NCBI GenBank assembly: GCA_027493055.1
Contig: JAPUDO010000024.1
Location: 47,366 to 111,365, forward strand
Source: Niabella sp.
GTDB taxonomy: Bacteria > Bacteroidota > Bacteroidia > Chitinophagales > Chitinophagaceae
Direction: 5' to 3'
DNA length: 64,000 nt
Under the pieces are notes generated by a model. That model did no database searches, was not told where the DNA came from, and worked only from the letters and a program-made list of their open reading frames with translations. Each line of letters starts with the position of its first letter. Position 1 is the stretch's first letter. A program made the translations under genes and the position numbers. Shown one piece after another: positions 1 to 9,554 of the stretch.

Positions 1-667
1 GCGAAAACAATGTTGGCAATCCTGGCTTCACGGGTAGATCAAAATTGCAAACTTCCAATTCAATAGCTATCGACTCCTTTTGGCCGTCCAGCTGAATTTC
101 TACGGCCCCATTATAAATCCCCGCTGCAGCGCCCGCTGGCACTGAACAATTAACCCAAATGCAATTGGACCAGTTCTTTATTAAAACCGGATTATCTTTC
201 TTCAATAACGGATCGGGGTACCAGCCGGGTAACTGGCCCGAAACATCCTGGGAAACAGGATGTCCGTTAAAAGTTTGCACATACACATACCCTACCTGGA
301 ACCATTCCAGCCCGTTGATGCGATTGGTTCCGTTGAAAAGACTCCCTGTTTTGACCGTGACATTTTTAATGTCTGTTTGCGGACGTATCACTATTTGGAA
401 GCTTTCTGTTTCATTGCGGCCGGCTTTTAAACGAATAGCTTTTCCTTCTTCGGGTATGTCATTGGGCATTACTTTCCTGGATCCTGAAACAGTAGCGATC
501 GTATATAACAGTTTACCGGAAGAACTGCCTTCCTGCGTTTCCTTGATCTTCCTTGCGCAGGAAACCTGCGGCTCAAACAGTAACAGTCCGGATCCTGCTA
601 TTGCCGTTCGCTTGATAAAATTTCTTCTTGTAGTGAAATGACTGCCGGTATTACTTGATTTTTTCAT
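1..667 (-). CDS. Tat-exported DUF4091/GH123-like glycosidase, N-terminal part
   Basis: The reading frame is open from the ATG at 667 down to the window edge, giving 222 residues without the C-terminus. Residues 12-20 (TRRNFIKRT) followed by a hydrophobic stretch form a twin-arginine signal. The part after it (ETESFQIVI, then a beta-rich stretch) resembles the N-terminal region of DUF4091/GH123-type proteins, which act on amino-sugar glycans; the catalytic domain lies outside the window. Its ATG overlaps the stop of the upstream NHL lipoprotein gene (ATGA), so the two are translationally coupled and belong to the SusC/SusD locus. Family assignment is from remembered sequence character, not a search, so the exact GH family is uncertain. 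Confidence 0.6.
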   Translation of the reverse strand, partial: MKKSSNTGSHFTTRRNFIKRTAIAGSGLLLFEPQVSCARKIKETQEGSSSGKLLYTIATVSGSRKVMPNDIPEEGKAIRLKAGRNETESFQIVIRPQTDIKNVTVKTGSLFNGTNRINGLEWFQVGYVYVQTFNGHPVSQDVSGQLPGWYPDPLLKKDNPVLIKNWSNCIWVNCSVPAGAAAGIYNGAVEIQLDGQKESIAIELEVCNFDLPVKPGLPTLFS

Positions 668-1989
668 AAGATCTCTTCCTGGTATATTTTACGTATACTG
701 TGATTATTGGCATCAACAACATAAACCTCTCCATTAGGGCCAGTGGCTACACCTGTAGGATTATTGAATAGTCCTTCTGCTTTCAGGCCATCCTTAAAGC
801 CGCTCTTTGTACCGCCAAAAAAAGTTGACACATTATTGTTTCTAACGTTAATGAACCGAATACTTTGATCGGTGTGGTTACCTCCGTCATTATACCAGGG
901 GCCTCCGTAAGGGCCGGAATCTCCGGCCACATAAAGGTTTCCGGTAGCAGCATCCACCGCTATGCCCCAGGGCCTGTCAAACTTAGCCGAAGTGCCTATT
1001 CCATCTTCATAGCCCGCAACCCCGGCCGTTCCTGCAATAATAGTTGTGCTTAACGGATTACCGGCAAATGCTTTCAGGTCTACACTGTGAATAACCGACT
1101 TCCCTGTTTCTACGATGTACATTATACCCTGCTGATTGATGGTAATGCCACTGGTCCAGCCCAAATTGGTAACAACAGCCGAAAGGTTGCCATTGGGTTC
1201 TACACGGTATACCGCCCCGTTCGTAAGTGAGCCAACGTATACCTGGCCATTCCTTGGGTCAACGGCAAGCCCCACAATGTCGCCCACACCTGTAACGGTG
1301 CTCACGGTCCCATTCCTGGAAATTTTCCGTAGCTTGGCATTCCAGGTATCGGCCACGTACACATTTTGATCTTTATCCACAGCTACATTAAACGGGGTGT
1401 CAAACCTGGCCTGTTCACCGGTACCGTCTGTGCTTCCGGCGGTGCCTTGTCCTGCTAAAGTTGTCACCACTCCATCGGGCGTAATTTTCCTGATCCGGTT
1501 ATTGCCTGCGTCGGCCACATACACATTACCTGCGGCATCTACTGAGAGGCCGGGCGCCCTTACAAAATTGAATTGCGCCACCTTTCCATCTCCGTCTGCA
1601 AAACCAGCAACGCCTGTTCCTGCCAATGTTTTCATTCTCCACTGGTATATAGGGGGAAACTTAAAAGCCGTTGCGCTCTTACCTACACTGTTACCTATTT
1701 TAACTTCTACCAGCCCTGTTCTGGCTTCGGGAACAATGAGCAGTATACGGTCTTTGGTAACACCTGTTATCTTTGCTTTCACGCCGTTGATGGTTACTTC
1801 CACGTCGGCTATATTGGTCGAAAAATTATTCCCGAATATCATCATTTCAACGCCCCCGCTTCCTTCCGACGGTATAAAACGGTCGATCGTAATGGGCTCT
1901 GAGGCATTGTGTTCCGGGTTATAGTCTTTTTTGCAGCTTGCCATTGATAAAATGAGCAGTGGGAACAGTAAGGTTATAAATATTTTCAT
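664..1989 (-). CDS. IPT/TIG and NHL-repeat lipoprotein
   Basis: 441 residues. A lipoprotein signal ends at Cys19 (lipobox region SMASCKK). Residues about 32-112 form an IPT/TIG immunoglobulin-like domain, and the rest is a run of NHL-type beta-propeller blades with repeated motifs such as GNVYVADAGNNRIRKI and GEVYVVDANNHSIRKI. Proteins of this build sit on the cell surface next to SusD in Bacteroidota glycan loci and are thought to bind ligand; no catalytic residues are evident. It lies 23 bp downstream of susD and overlaps the next gene by 4 bp, so it is part of the operon. The domain call is strong, the specific ligand unknown. Confidence 0.85.
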   Translation of the reverse strand: MKIFITLLFPLLILSMASCKKDYNPEHNASEPITIDRFIPSEGSGGVEMMIFGNNFSTNIADVEVTINGVKAKITGVTKDRILLIVPEARTGLVEVKIGNSVGKSATAFKFPPIYQWRMKTLAGTGVAGFADGDGKVAQFNFVRAPGLSVDAAGNVYVADAGNNRIRKITPDGVVTTLAGQGTAGSTDGTGEQARFDTPFNVAVDKDQNVYVADTWNAKLRKISRNGTVSTVTGVGDIVGLAVDPRNGQVYVGSLTNGAVYRVEPNGNLSAVVTNLGWTSGITINQQGIMYIVETGKSVIHSVDLKAFAGNPLSTTIIAGTAGVAGYEDGIGTSAKFDRPWGIAVDAATGNLYVAGDSGPYGGPWYNDGGNHTDQSIRFINVRNNNVSTFFGGTKSGFKDGLKAEGLFNNPTGVATGPNGEVYVVDANNHSIRKIYQEEIL

Positions 1990-2012
1990 CTGTAATATTT
2001 TTTATTTTTTTA

Positions 2013-3653
2013 TCAATTGTATCCGGGGTTTTGTACCAGATTCTTGTTCCTGTTTAATTCTGTTTGCGGAATGGGGAACAGGTCATATTTATTGTTATAG
2101 AACCGGTTTTCTACAATAAAAGGCTCATACTTCCAGTTTGCGCCTGTTCGGGTTATCTTCATACCATGTACCTCTTTTAACACCTGCTCGCCGATTCTCC
2201 ATCGCCTGATATCCCAAAACCTGTGCGATTCAAAAGCCAGTTCGATACGCCTTTCATTCCGGATTCGTTCGCGCATCTGAACTTTTGTTAATCCTCCTGG
2301 CAAAGGTGGCATGTTTACGCCCGGACGGGCCCTGATTTGATTAATGGCATCGTATACCGATTGATCGGGAGCGTCTAATGCTTCATTTTGTGCTTCTGCA
2401 TAATTCAGCAGCACTTCGGCGAAGCGCATATAAATAAAATAATGACTTCCAGGCCGCCAGATAGGGGTTATACTACCTGTTTCGTCTAATGTTTTAGCTA
2501 AGTAATAACCCGTGCGGGTATAGTTATTTCCCGGGCCATTCAGGCCATCCAATCCACCTTCGAAAGTTTCGATGGGTACACTTCGCCAGGGCATATTGTT
2601 ATGAATAACAGTCATTTTAAATCTCGGATCCCGGTTTTCGTAGGGGTTCAACGCATCGTAAAGCGGTGATTCTTTATAAGATTTTCCATCTTTCATTTCA
2701 AAGGCATCTACCAGTTCCTGGCTGGGCTGCACAATAGAAAAGCCACCCTGGCTTGGCATTAAGTTGTTACGGAGCTGATCTTCATAATTGCCCGTATACT
2801 GAAAAATGGTCTCGACCGACTGACGTGTATGCAGCATTCCTTTAAATGATTCGTGCAGGCGATACTGATTTAAATCCATCACTTCCTTAGCGGCTGCGGC
2901 GGCCTTCTGCCATTTTTGAACTTTTTGTTCAGGGTTATGCAGTAAGCTTGCCGCGTAAAGCAGGGTGCGGGCTTTAAGTGCCATGGCAGCTCCTTTTGTG
3001 GCTCTGCCCAGATCCCTTAGGCTATAGGTTAGCGGAAGCAGCGCTATTGCATTGTTACAGTCATCTGCAATCTGATCAACCACTTCTTCGCCTGTGGCCC
3101 GGGGGATAGCAAGGTCATCGCTCGCCTGCAGCACACGGTTTACCAGTGGCACTCCTCCATAACGTTTAAAAAGTTCGGCGTATACCCAGGCCCGCAGAAA
3201 GTAGGCTTCTCCTTTCATACGGATCTTACCCGCCTGTTCTTCTTCGCGATTGTTTGTAGATATTGGCAGGCCATCAATTTTCTCAAGAAACAGGTTCACC
3301 TTCCGAAGCGTTACATAGGCAGATGCCCACTGATCAATAGGATTGTTATTAGGTGTAAAATTCCCATCGTATGTAAATTTTGGACTTGGCCAATAGGCAT
3401 AAGCGCAATAGCCGTTATCTGTGGCTCCATCGTAGGAAAAAGACCAAAGGTTACCGCCTACCCAGTCAATCGTAAGGCCCGATCCGTAAACCTGTGCCAG
3501 GAAACGTTCTGTTTGCCTGTAATTACCGAATACTTCTTCGTCGGACATTCCACCTGATTCTGCTTTATCAAGATATGCATCTAATTTTTTACAGCCGGTG
3601 AAAAGAAGAAGAATCCCCAGAATGATATTTAATTTTTTAAATGAGCAAGACAT
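2013..3653 (-). CDS. SusD/RagB-family surface glycan-binding lipoprotein
   Basis: 546 residues with a lipobox (LLFTGC, Cys21), an alpha-helical TPR-like body and the usual SusD ending (FPIPQTELNRN...QNPGYN). SusD proteins cap the SusC barrel outside the cell and deliver bound oligosaccharide. The gene starts 21 bp after susC in the direction of transcription, the standard arrangement. Length and both ends fit the family. The substrate cannot be told from sequence; the neighbouring GH123-like and SGNH hydrolase genes hint at a substituted glycan. Confidence 0.93.
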   Translation of the reverse strand: MSCSFKKLNIILGILLLFTGCKKLDAYLDKAESGGMSDEEVFGNYRQTERFLAQVYGSGLTIDWVGGNLWSFSYDGATDNGYCAYAYWPSPKFTYDGNFTPNNNPIDQWASAYVTLRKVNLFLEKIDGLPISTNNREEEQAGKIRMKGEAYFLRAWVYAELFKRYGGVPLVNRVLQASDDLAIPRATGEEVVDQIADDCNNAIALLPLTYSLRDLGRATKGAAMALKARTLLYAASLLHNPEQKVQKWQKAAAAAKEVMDLNQYRLHESFKGMLHTRQSVETIFQYTGNYEDQLRNNLMPSQGGFSIVQPSQELVDAFEMKDGKSYKESPLYDALNPYENRDPRFKMTVIHNNMPWRSVPIETFEGGLDGLNGPGNNYTRTGYYLAKTLDETGSITPIWRPGSHYFIYMRFAEVLLNYAEAQNEALDAPDQSVYDAINQIRARPGVNMPPLPGGLTKVQMRERIRNERRIELAFESHRFWDIRRWRIGEQVLKEVHGMKITRTGANWKYEPFIVENRFYNNKYDLFPIPQTELNRNKNLVQNPGYN

Positions 3654-3674
3654 AATTGATATTGTTTAATCGTA

Positions 3675-6600
3675 TTAGAGATTTACCGATAATCCGAAAT
3701 TGTATACTTTCTGTTGGGGGTAATTGTTACCACTTCCGCTTCTTGTTTCCGGATCATATGATCCGCCTATTTTATCCCAGGTAAAGAGGTTCATTCCATT
3801 AGTATATATTCTTAAAGAATTGAATTGTTTTGTTTTCGTGAGCTTTAACTTTCTAAACGTATAGCCTATTTCGGCATTTTTTAACCTGATATAAGAAGCA
3901 TCCTTCAGGAAAAAAGAAGTAGGCCGGTGGTTATTATTGTTGTACCCGTAGTGTAATACAGGGTAGCTGGCAGATGCCGCGGTTTCGGGTGTCCACCGGT
4001 TCAGGTGATGGCGAAGAACATTTTTGCCTTCTACAAATTCGTAAGCCGCCTGGTCGCTCAGCATTACATTCGAACCGGAAGCTCCCTGGAAAAGACAGCT
4101 CAGATCAAAGCCTTTCCAGCTCATCCCTAAATTAATGCCATAGAATTTTTCAGGCACATTTGTTTTGCCAATTGGGCCTGCGTCGTTGTCATCAATAACC
4201 TGATCGTCGTTTAGATCGCGGTAACGGATATCGCCCGGTATCACCTGCCCAAACTGTTTGGCGTGGTTTTCGATTTCCTCCTTATTGCTAAAGAATCCGT
4301 CTGCCTGCAGCCCAAAAAATTGTCCCAATGAATGGCCTGTCAGCATGAGGTAAGGATATGGCTTAGGCTCCTCATCCATAAAAACGATCTTATTCTTTGC
4401 CAAAGACATATTTGCCCGTATGAAATAGTTAACCTGTCCTACTCTTTTCCGGTGATTCAATTCAATTTCGTATCCCGTATTGGAGACTTCTCCAAAATTG
4501 ACTGGCGCAAGATTTCCGGCAGGAATACCTATGGTAGAAGGAACAGAACCTCTTGTAATTAAAATGTTATCTCTTTTTTCCTTAAACAGGTCTACATTCA
4601 ATTCAAACAAACCGTTCCACATTTTTATTTCTACGCCGACATTTGCCTTACGACCTATTTCCCAGGAAATATCGGGGTTTGACATAGCGCCTTCTCCCAC
4701 ACCGCTCATCCATATAAGAGGGTCGCCAAAATTGTACCCCGACTGATCGTTGTATTCTGAAATGAACAGCCATCTTCTCCCATTTAGCTGGTCGTTACCC
4801 GTTAAGCCATAAGAACCCCTGAGTTTCAGGAAAGACAATACCTTGTTGTTTTTTAAAAACTTTTCCTGGGAAATGATCCAGCCGGCCGAAAGGGCAGGGA
4901 AGAAACCATACCGGTTTTTTTCTGCAAAATTATCTGTACCATTATAGCCAGCGTTAAACTCTGCGAAATAGCGGTTGTCAAAATTATACGTAATACGTGT
5001 CACCAGGCCCTGCGAAACATATGGGATCTGGCCACCAATTACTTTTTGGGTACGATTGGCTAACAATAGCCCTGTAACAAAATGTTTGCTGAAAGCCCCT
5101 GCATAGTTAAGCGACATGTCCATCCAAACATCCCTGTTCTGGCCAAAGGAGGAAGAAGGAGCAGAAAGGGGTAGGTCTTCTCCAATGTAAGTATAACTGG
5201 CCAGATCAGAAAAGTCGCCAAAACCATTGTAGTATGCCGATCGCTCACTTCTCGTTCTTCCAAACCGGTTCCTGAAATACCCGTCAAACGAATAGTTACC
5301 CTTAATGGAAAGCCCTTTTAAAATAAAATCCAGCTTATGGGATGCCGATAACATTCCTGATAAAGAAGAATTAAAGTTCTGGTAATACCCCTGTGTATTG
5401 AGCCAGTAAAAGGGATTTAATAAGGCAGGTGTTTGAGCATAAAAACCTGTAGGATATTTTACCGGATATGCGTTGGGGGTTACCTTCTGGAGCATGTCAA
5501 ACAACTGCGAAGCAGAAGCTCTTGGATACCGCCCGTTTTCTATGGCACCGAAAAGATTGAGCGACAGCGAAAAATCTTTATTGAAGTCAATATCAATGTT
5601 AGAACGGAAGTTGTATCGTTTAAAAGATATGTTAGGGTCATATTTAGGTTGCTTCTCCGATTTGTAAATGCCATCCTGGTTGGTATATCCTATGTTTACA
5701 AAATACTTTGTTTGCGGGCTGCCACCACTGATATTAAAATTTGTTTGAGAAAGTAATGAATTTTTCAGCGCTTCATCCATCCAGTTTACATCCGGGTACT
5801 TCAGGGGGTTGATACCGGTTCGGTAAGCCTCCAGTGCGATTTCGTTGTAAGGAATCAATATGCCATCGGGGTTATCGTTACGGTAAGCTTCATTAGCCAG
5901 GGTGGCATAGTCGTAAGAACCCAGTATCTGCGGCAGCCGTGTTGGCGTTTGTACGGCGTATTGTGATGATATCTGTATGCCCGGTGCACCCAGTTTTCCT
6001 CTTCTTGTAGTGATGATAACAACACCGTTAGCGCCTTTAACACCATACAAAGCGGTAGCAGATGCGTCTTTTAGGATAGTGATGTTTTCAATTTCATTTA
6101 CGTCCAGCAGGTTAATAGCACTATAATCCTTTTGCACTCCGTCAATCGTTATCAACGGCGATACGCTGTTAAACGTTGCCCGGCCCCGGATCAGCAGGTC
6201 GGCATTATCGTAACCGGGCTCGCCGCTTCGCTGCATGGTTATTAATCCCGGAAGGCGACCAGCCAGCGCGTTTGTTACATTGGCAACAGGGCTTTGCTTG
6301 AGCTCTTTGGTAGAAACGGATGCCAGTGAACCTGTTTGTGCAATTTTTTTCTGTGATTGCCCAAACCCAAGTATAACAATCTCTTCCATACTTTCTTCTT
6401 TGGGACGCATAATAATATGCAGGGGTTTGTAATCAATAATCCTGTACCGGTAAGGCTGGTAACCAACTGCCGTAAAAATAATATGGTCGCCAATCTCAGC
6501 CGAAATGCTGAATTGCCCCTGCTGATCGGTAGACGCAGCCGTTTTCTTTTCTTCTACGCTAACAGAAACACCCGCTATAGGATTACCTGCCGAATCTACC

Positions 6601-7085
6601 ACCAAACCGCTGACCTCCTGTTGCCTGTCCTGCGTCAGGTCGGGCTGTTGTTGTACCTGTTTTTGGGAGAGGTTATTCAGCTCATTTTTTTTAATTACAA
6701 TAACCTTGTCATGCAGCTCATAGGTCAGCGGCTGGTTGTTGAATACAATATCCAACGCTTTATTCAATGCAGCCTGTTGTACGGCAATGCTAACAGCAGA
6801 TGCTTTTTTCAGGTCGGGGCTATTATAAAAAAGCGTGTAGCCTGTTTGCTTCTCAATTTTTTTCAGCACCGTAAGCATGGAAGCGTTCTTTTCATTCAAG
6901 CTGATTTGCTGGGCAAATACGCCTGCAGACACGCTTAGGCAGGAAACAGATAAGAGGAGTATAGTGATTTTTACTTTAATAAGAATCAAATGCATTGTAA
7001 GTTTTCTGAGAAGAAAGCTTTTGTGGGATCGCTCCAGTTTGGCATGCAGAATAGAGTGATAACCGAATTTTTGTGTAAAATTCAT
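3675..7085 (-). CDS. SusC/RagA TonB-dependent receptor with STN signalling domain
   Basis: 1136 residues. In order: signal peptide; an STN (secretin/TonB N-terminal) domain at about 62-133; a carboxypeptidase-regulatory-like domain at about 155-225; a plug domain at about 240-362 with the SusC signature (LLIRGRATFN, ILKDASATALYGVKGANGVVIITT); and a 22-strand outer-membrane barrel. The STN domain is the part that contacts a FecR-type anti-sigma factor, which fits the fecR and sigma genes immediately upstream. The annotated N-terminus is long for a signal peptide. An internal Met at residue 31 (codon at 6993-6995, MHLILIKVKITILLL) would give a normal one, so the true start may be there. Confidence 0.95.
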   Translation of the reverse strand: MNFTQKFGYHSILHAKLERSHKSFLLRKLTMHLILIKVKITILLLSVSCLSVSAGVFAQQISLNEKNASMLTVLKKIEKQTGYTLFYNSPDLKKASAVSIAVQQAALNKALDIVFNNQPLTYELHDKVIVIKKNELNNLSQKQVQQQPDLTQDRQQEVSGLVVDSAGNPIAGVSVSVEEKKTAASTDQQGQFSISAEIGDHIIFTAVGYQPYRYRIIDYKPLHIIMRPKEESMEEIVILGFGQSQKKIAQTGSLASVSTKELKQSPVANVTNALAGRLPGLITMQRSGEPGYDNADLLIRGRATFNSVSPLITIDGVQKDYSAINLLDVNEIENITILKDASATALYGVKGANGVVIITTRRGKLGAPGIQISSQYAVQTPTRLPQILGSYDYATLANEAYRNDNPDGILIPYNEIALEAYRTGINPLKYPDVNWMDEALKNSLLSQTNFNISGGSPQTKYFVNIGYTNQDGIYKSEKQPKYDPNISFKRYNFRSNIDIDFNKDFSLSLNLFGAIENGRYPRASASQLFDMLQKVTPNAYPVKYPTGFYAQTPALLNPFYWLNTQGYYQNFNSSLSGMLSASHKLDFILKGLSIKGNYSFDGYFRNRFGRTRSERSAYYNGFGDFSDLASYTYIGEDLPLSAPSSSFGQNRDVWMDMSLNYAGAFSKHFVTGLLLANRTQKVIGGQIPYVSQGLVTRITYNFDNRYFAEFNAGYNGTDNFAEKNRYGFFPALSAGWIISQEKFLKNNKVLSFLKLRGSYGLTGNDQLNGRRWLFISEYNDQSGYNFGDPLIWMSGVGEGAMSNPDISWEIGRKANVGVEIKMWNGLFELNVDLFKEKRDNILITRGSVPSTIGIPAGNLAPVNFGEVSNTGYEIELNHRKRVGQVNYFIRANMSLAKNKIVFMDEEPKPYPYLMLTGHSLGQFFGLQADGFFSNKEEIENHAKQFGQVIPGDIRYRDLNDDQVIDDNDAGPIGKTNVPEKFYGINLGMSWKGFDLSCLFQGASGSNVMLSDQAAYEFVEGKNVLRHHLNRWTPETAASASYPVLHYGYNNNNHRPTSFFLKDASYIRLKNAEIGYTFRKLKLTKTKQFNSLRIYTNGMNLFTWDKIGGSYDPETRSGSGNNYPQQKVYNFGLSVNL

Positions 7086-7237
7086 TTTGTTGATAATTAA
7101 GGTTTATAGTAAATGGACTGATCGCCTTATTTTAAAGGAGTTTGGAGCAATGCTTATTTTCTCCTGGCAATTGCAGTGTAGCAGTTTTTTTTATTGTTCC
7201 GGAATGTTTTTTTTGCTTCTTTCATATTGTATCGTTT

Positions 7238-8389
7238 TTAGTAAATAATTAATTTCCTGTTTTCCATTTTATAGTTAATGCCAGTGGTGGTTTTCAGGAT
7301 ATTTAATGCTGTGTGTAAGTTGGTGTTTCGTGGGATCTTTCCATAGAATGCGTCCGATTGCTCAGCGTTAGGATGTTTGTTTTCTACTTCTATATTGTAC
7401 CAGCGGCTATAAGCATCCAGCACCGTTTGCAGGCTGGCGTTTTCAAAATAAAAGAACCCCTCCTTCCAGGCGGTCACACCCTCCAGAGGCACCTCTTTAA
7501 CACGCATTGTTTGGTCTGTTTTATTAAACAGCAGTTGCTGGCCGGGTTTTAGCGTTTTGTTAAAGAATTCTTTTTCTGCACTAACCTGTACCGAACCTTC
7601 AATTAAGGTTGTGCTTATATAGGCGCTTTCATAGGTATTGATATTAAATTGTGTTCCTAACACCTTCACCACCTGGTTGTTGACGGTAACGAAAAAAGGT
7701 ACAGGCTGTTTCCCTGCTTTAACCTTCGCAATGTTGAAAAATGCTTCTCCTTTTAAAAGCTGTACTTCGCGTTTTTCTTTCGAAAACGCAATCGGATAAC
7801 GCAGGGTGCTTTCATAATTCAGGACGATACTGGAACCATCTGGGAGAAACACTGTATACTCGCCACCGCGCGGCGTTGAAATAACATTCATAGCAGATGT
7901 AGCGCCTGTGGCTCTGTTACCGGTGGAATGGTAATACAGCTCTCCGTTTGCTTTTTTCTCGATGGTAAATCCCGAATCTGTTATAATGTTGCCGGGCTGG
8001 ATACTGTCCAGGTTCACCGTAATGCCGTTGGATAATGTTAACAAGGCTTTTTTGCCCCCGGGCAGAATATTGGTGACAATATCCGCTTCTAAATGGCTAT
8101 TCCTATAGAAAAAATAAAAACCTGCGCTAAATAACAACAGGAGTGAAGCTGCAACTGCGATGCGCCTGAATAAGCGGACTGGCATGTGCAGGATGAAAGC
8201 AGGTTTAACGGCTTGATCCTGAGCCATGCGTTCTTTAAAGCTCAGCAAGGATTTTTGCAACTCGTGTTCTTCAAGAGGCGTTGCGTCAGGATGCCTGAAT
8301 TCATCCAGCCAACGGTACAACAGCTGCTTTTTATGTTCGTTCAGATTTCCTTTCCTGAATTGCTTCAGCAGATTTTTTATGTGATCCAT
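7238..8389 (-). CDS. FecR-family transmembrane anti-sigma factor
   Basis: 383 residues. A cytoplasmic N-terminal anti-sigma region (about 1-70) precedes one membrane segment near residues 71-95 (IAVAASLLLLFSAGFYFFY). Next come the periplasmic FecR domain (STPRGGEYTVFLPDGSSIVLN..., about 165-265) and a C-terminal DUF4974 domain (about 310-383). It should hold the adjacent ECF sigma factor inactive until the SusC STN domain signals. It lies between the sigma gene and susC. Its first 45 or so codons are also present, broken, in the downstream duplication at 10725-10869. Confidence 0.95.
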   Translation of the reverse strand: MDHIKNLLKQFRKGNLNEHKKQLLYRWLDEFRHPDATPLEEHELQKSLLSFKERMAQDQAVKPAFILHMPVRLFRRIAVAASLLLLFSAGFYFFYRNSHLEADIVTNILPGGKKALLTLSNGITVNLDSIQPGNIITDSGFTIEKKANGELYYHSTGNRATGATSAMNVISTPRGGEYTVFLPDGSSIVLNYESTLRYPIAFSKEKREVQLLKGEAFFNIAKVKAGKQPVPFFVTVNNQVVKVLGTQFNINTYESAYISTTLIEGSVQVSAEKEFFNKTLKPGQQLLFNKTDQTMRVKEVPLEGVTAWKEGFFYFENASLQTVLDAYSRWYNIEVENKHPNAEQSDAFYGKIPRNTNLHTALNILKTTTGINYKMENRKLIIY

Positions 8390-8464
8390 ATTGCTTTTAC
8401 ATGGATGCCTTTACCAGCATCTATAACAATATGTCGATTGAAAATGTATTAATAGGTAGTCAGA

Positions 8465-9037
8465 TCAATAAAAAATCATAAAAAAAGAATAAATCAGTAA
8501 TTTCTTTTTTAGAATTTTAATGGCACTCTTAATATGGGTAGATACGGTGTGAACAGACAGCCCTAACTGAGCTGCAATTTCTTCGTGACTAAGATTTTCA
8601 TTCCGGCTTAGCAGGAAGGCCTGTCGCATACGTGGAGGCAGCTTCTCAATTTCACTCTCTATATAGTTTTTAAATAAAGATTCGCGTGCTGTAAAATCGG
8701 TATTGGCGATCACCTGGTGCATAAACTGGTTGATGCTTTGAAGATATACTTTCTGTCTTTTTGATTTGCTGATATGATCGAGTATTTTGTATTTGACTGC
8801 TTTGATGAGATAATTGTTAAGCTTTTCCTGTAGTACGATCTGTTTGCGGCGGTTCCATACCTGCAATAATATATCCTGCACTATATCTTCTGCCTCTTCA
8901 AGACTGGCCAGTTTACTATGTGCGTAGCGAAGCATATCGGGGTAGAATTTTACATATATCTTTTCATAGGCTGATCTGCTGTCGGCTATACATACGCTAT
9001 CCAGCAATTCTTCATCTGAAAGATTCTGCAAATTCAT
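8465..9037 (-). CDS. ECF RNA polymerase sigma factor, copy 1
   Basis: 190 residues, typical of Bacteroidota ECF sigma factors paired with FecR. Region 2 is visible around residues 36-70 (YAHSKLASLEEAEDIVQDILLQVWNRR). Region 4 is at about 130-180, with a helix-turn-helix LSHEEIAAQLGLSVHTVSTHIKSAI. The start ATG follows a perfect AGGAGG (on the reverse strand of 9048-9053), which is uncommon in this phylum. A 17-bp palindrome lies about 59 bp further upstream. fecR follows 75 bp downstream. A second copy at 10946-11518 differs by only two residues (Q4H, D34N). Confidence 0.95.
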   Translation of the reverse strand: MNLQNLSDEELLDSVCIADSRSAYEKIYVKFYPDMLRYAHSKLASLEEAEDIVQDILLQVWNRRKQIVLQEKLNNYLIKAVKYKILDHISKSKRQKVYLQSINQFMHQVIANTDFTARESLFKNYIESEIEKLPPRMRQAFLLSRNENLSHEEIAAQLGLSVHTVSTHIKSAIKILKKKLLIYSFFMIFY

Positions 9038-9123
9038 TTAATGAATACCTCCTGGCAATTTGTGAATGGTCTTAAATTGTTCATACGAAGTTAATAGTTT
9101 AGTAACTAAACTGCTTAATATGG
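9038..9123 (-). promoter_or_regulatory. Leader of sigma copy 1: palindrome and strong RBS
   Basis: Seen directly: AGTTTAG-taa-CTAAACT at 9096-9112, a 17-nt inverted repeat, and AGGAGG at 9048-9053 on the coding strand, 10 nt before the ATG. Both are kept in the duplicate leader (palindrome 11577-11593, RBS 11529-11534). Inference: the palindrome is an operator or part of the promoter of the sigma gene. Confidence 0.5.
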
Positions 9124-9139
9124 GCACACGCATTAAAAA

Positions 9140-9490
9140 TTATTGAGCATTCTTTAAAAGAGCGAGCAAATAGTCTTTATTTCTATCAGCCTTTTTTGTT
9201 TTCGCTTAATACTTAGCCTTTTCCCTCCCTTTTTTTCTTCGGATTGGTTAAGGAGGTTGAGCGCGATTTTGCTCATAAAGGAAAAGTTCCGGGCAGCATT
9301 TACCTGCTCTTTTTGTACTGGCCTCCTCATTAAAGCTGAGTCTAAGACCCAGTGGAGATTTTTTCTATGCCTCAATGTTCTCTTTGTAAAGCAGATGGGG
9401 CCCCTGTCGTTTGTTCAAAGACCTCCTTTATATCATCATGCAAGTGCTTTTGGTTGTCTTTCACCGCCAAAATGTATTCAGCTCCTACCA
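9140..9490 (-). pseudogene. ISAs1-type transposase relic, frameshifted and internally deleted
   Basis: No intact frame, but three pieces on the reverse strand read like an ISAs1-family transposase. One piece reads EYILAVKDNQKHLHDDIKEVF (about 9464-9402). The next, from 9375, contains NLHWVLDSAL...NAARNFSFMSKIALNLL. After a frameshift near 9190 comes the C-terminal tail DRNKDYLLALLKNAQ, ending at the TAA at 9140-9142. The expected stretch between EVF and HWVLD is far too short, so part of the middle is deleted; upstream stops also interrupt it. It lies between the SGNH hydrolase gene and the leader of sigma copy 1, directly at the edge of the 880-bp duplication. The family call rests on motif memory. 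Confidence 0.7.
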
Positions 9491-9554
9491 GGATTCATTG
9501 TCCTGGCCGTAATCTTCAATATAAAAGTGAAAACGCCTCTTTTCATACAAACAA

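Larger units (their letters stand above)
8244..9123. repeat. 880-bp segmental duplication, copy A (fecR 5' end, sigma gene, leader)
   Basis: Every position matches copy B at an offset of 2481 bp, from AGCAAGG at 8244/10725 to TATGG at 9123/11604. From about 8357 to 8881 (roughly 525 bp) the two copies are identical. The flanking parts differ, with about a dozen changes in 8882-9037 and several changes plus two 1-bp indels in the fecR part. Confidence 0.95.

Noticed and set aside
159-641. Plus-strand open frame of 160 codons at the window start
   Set aside because: It is antisense to the DUF4091/GH123-like gene, whose Tat signal and ATGA coupling to the upstream gene are clear.
6357-6938. Plus-strand open frame of 193 codons
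   Set aside because: Antisense to the STN and plug region of susC.
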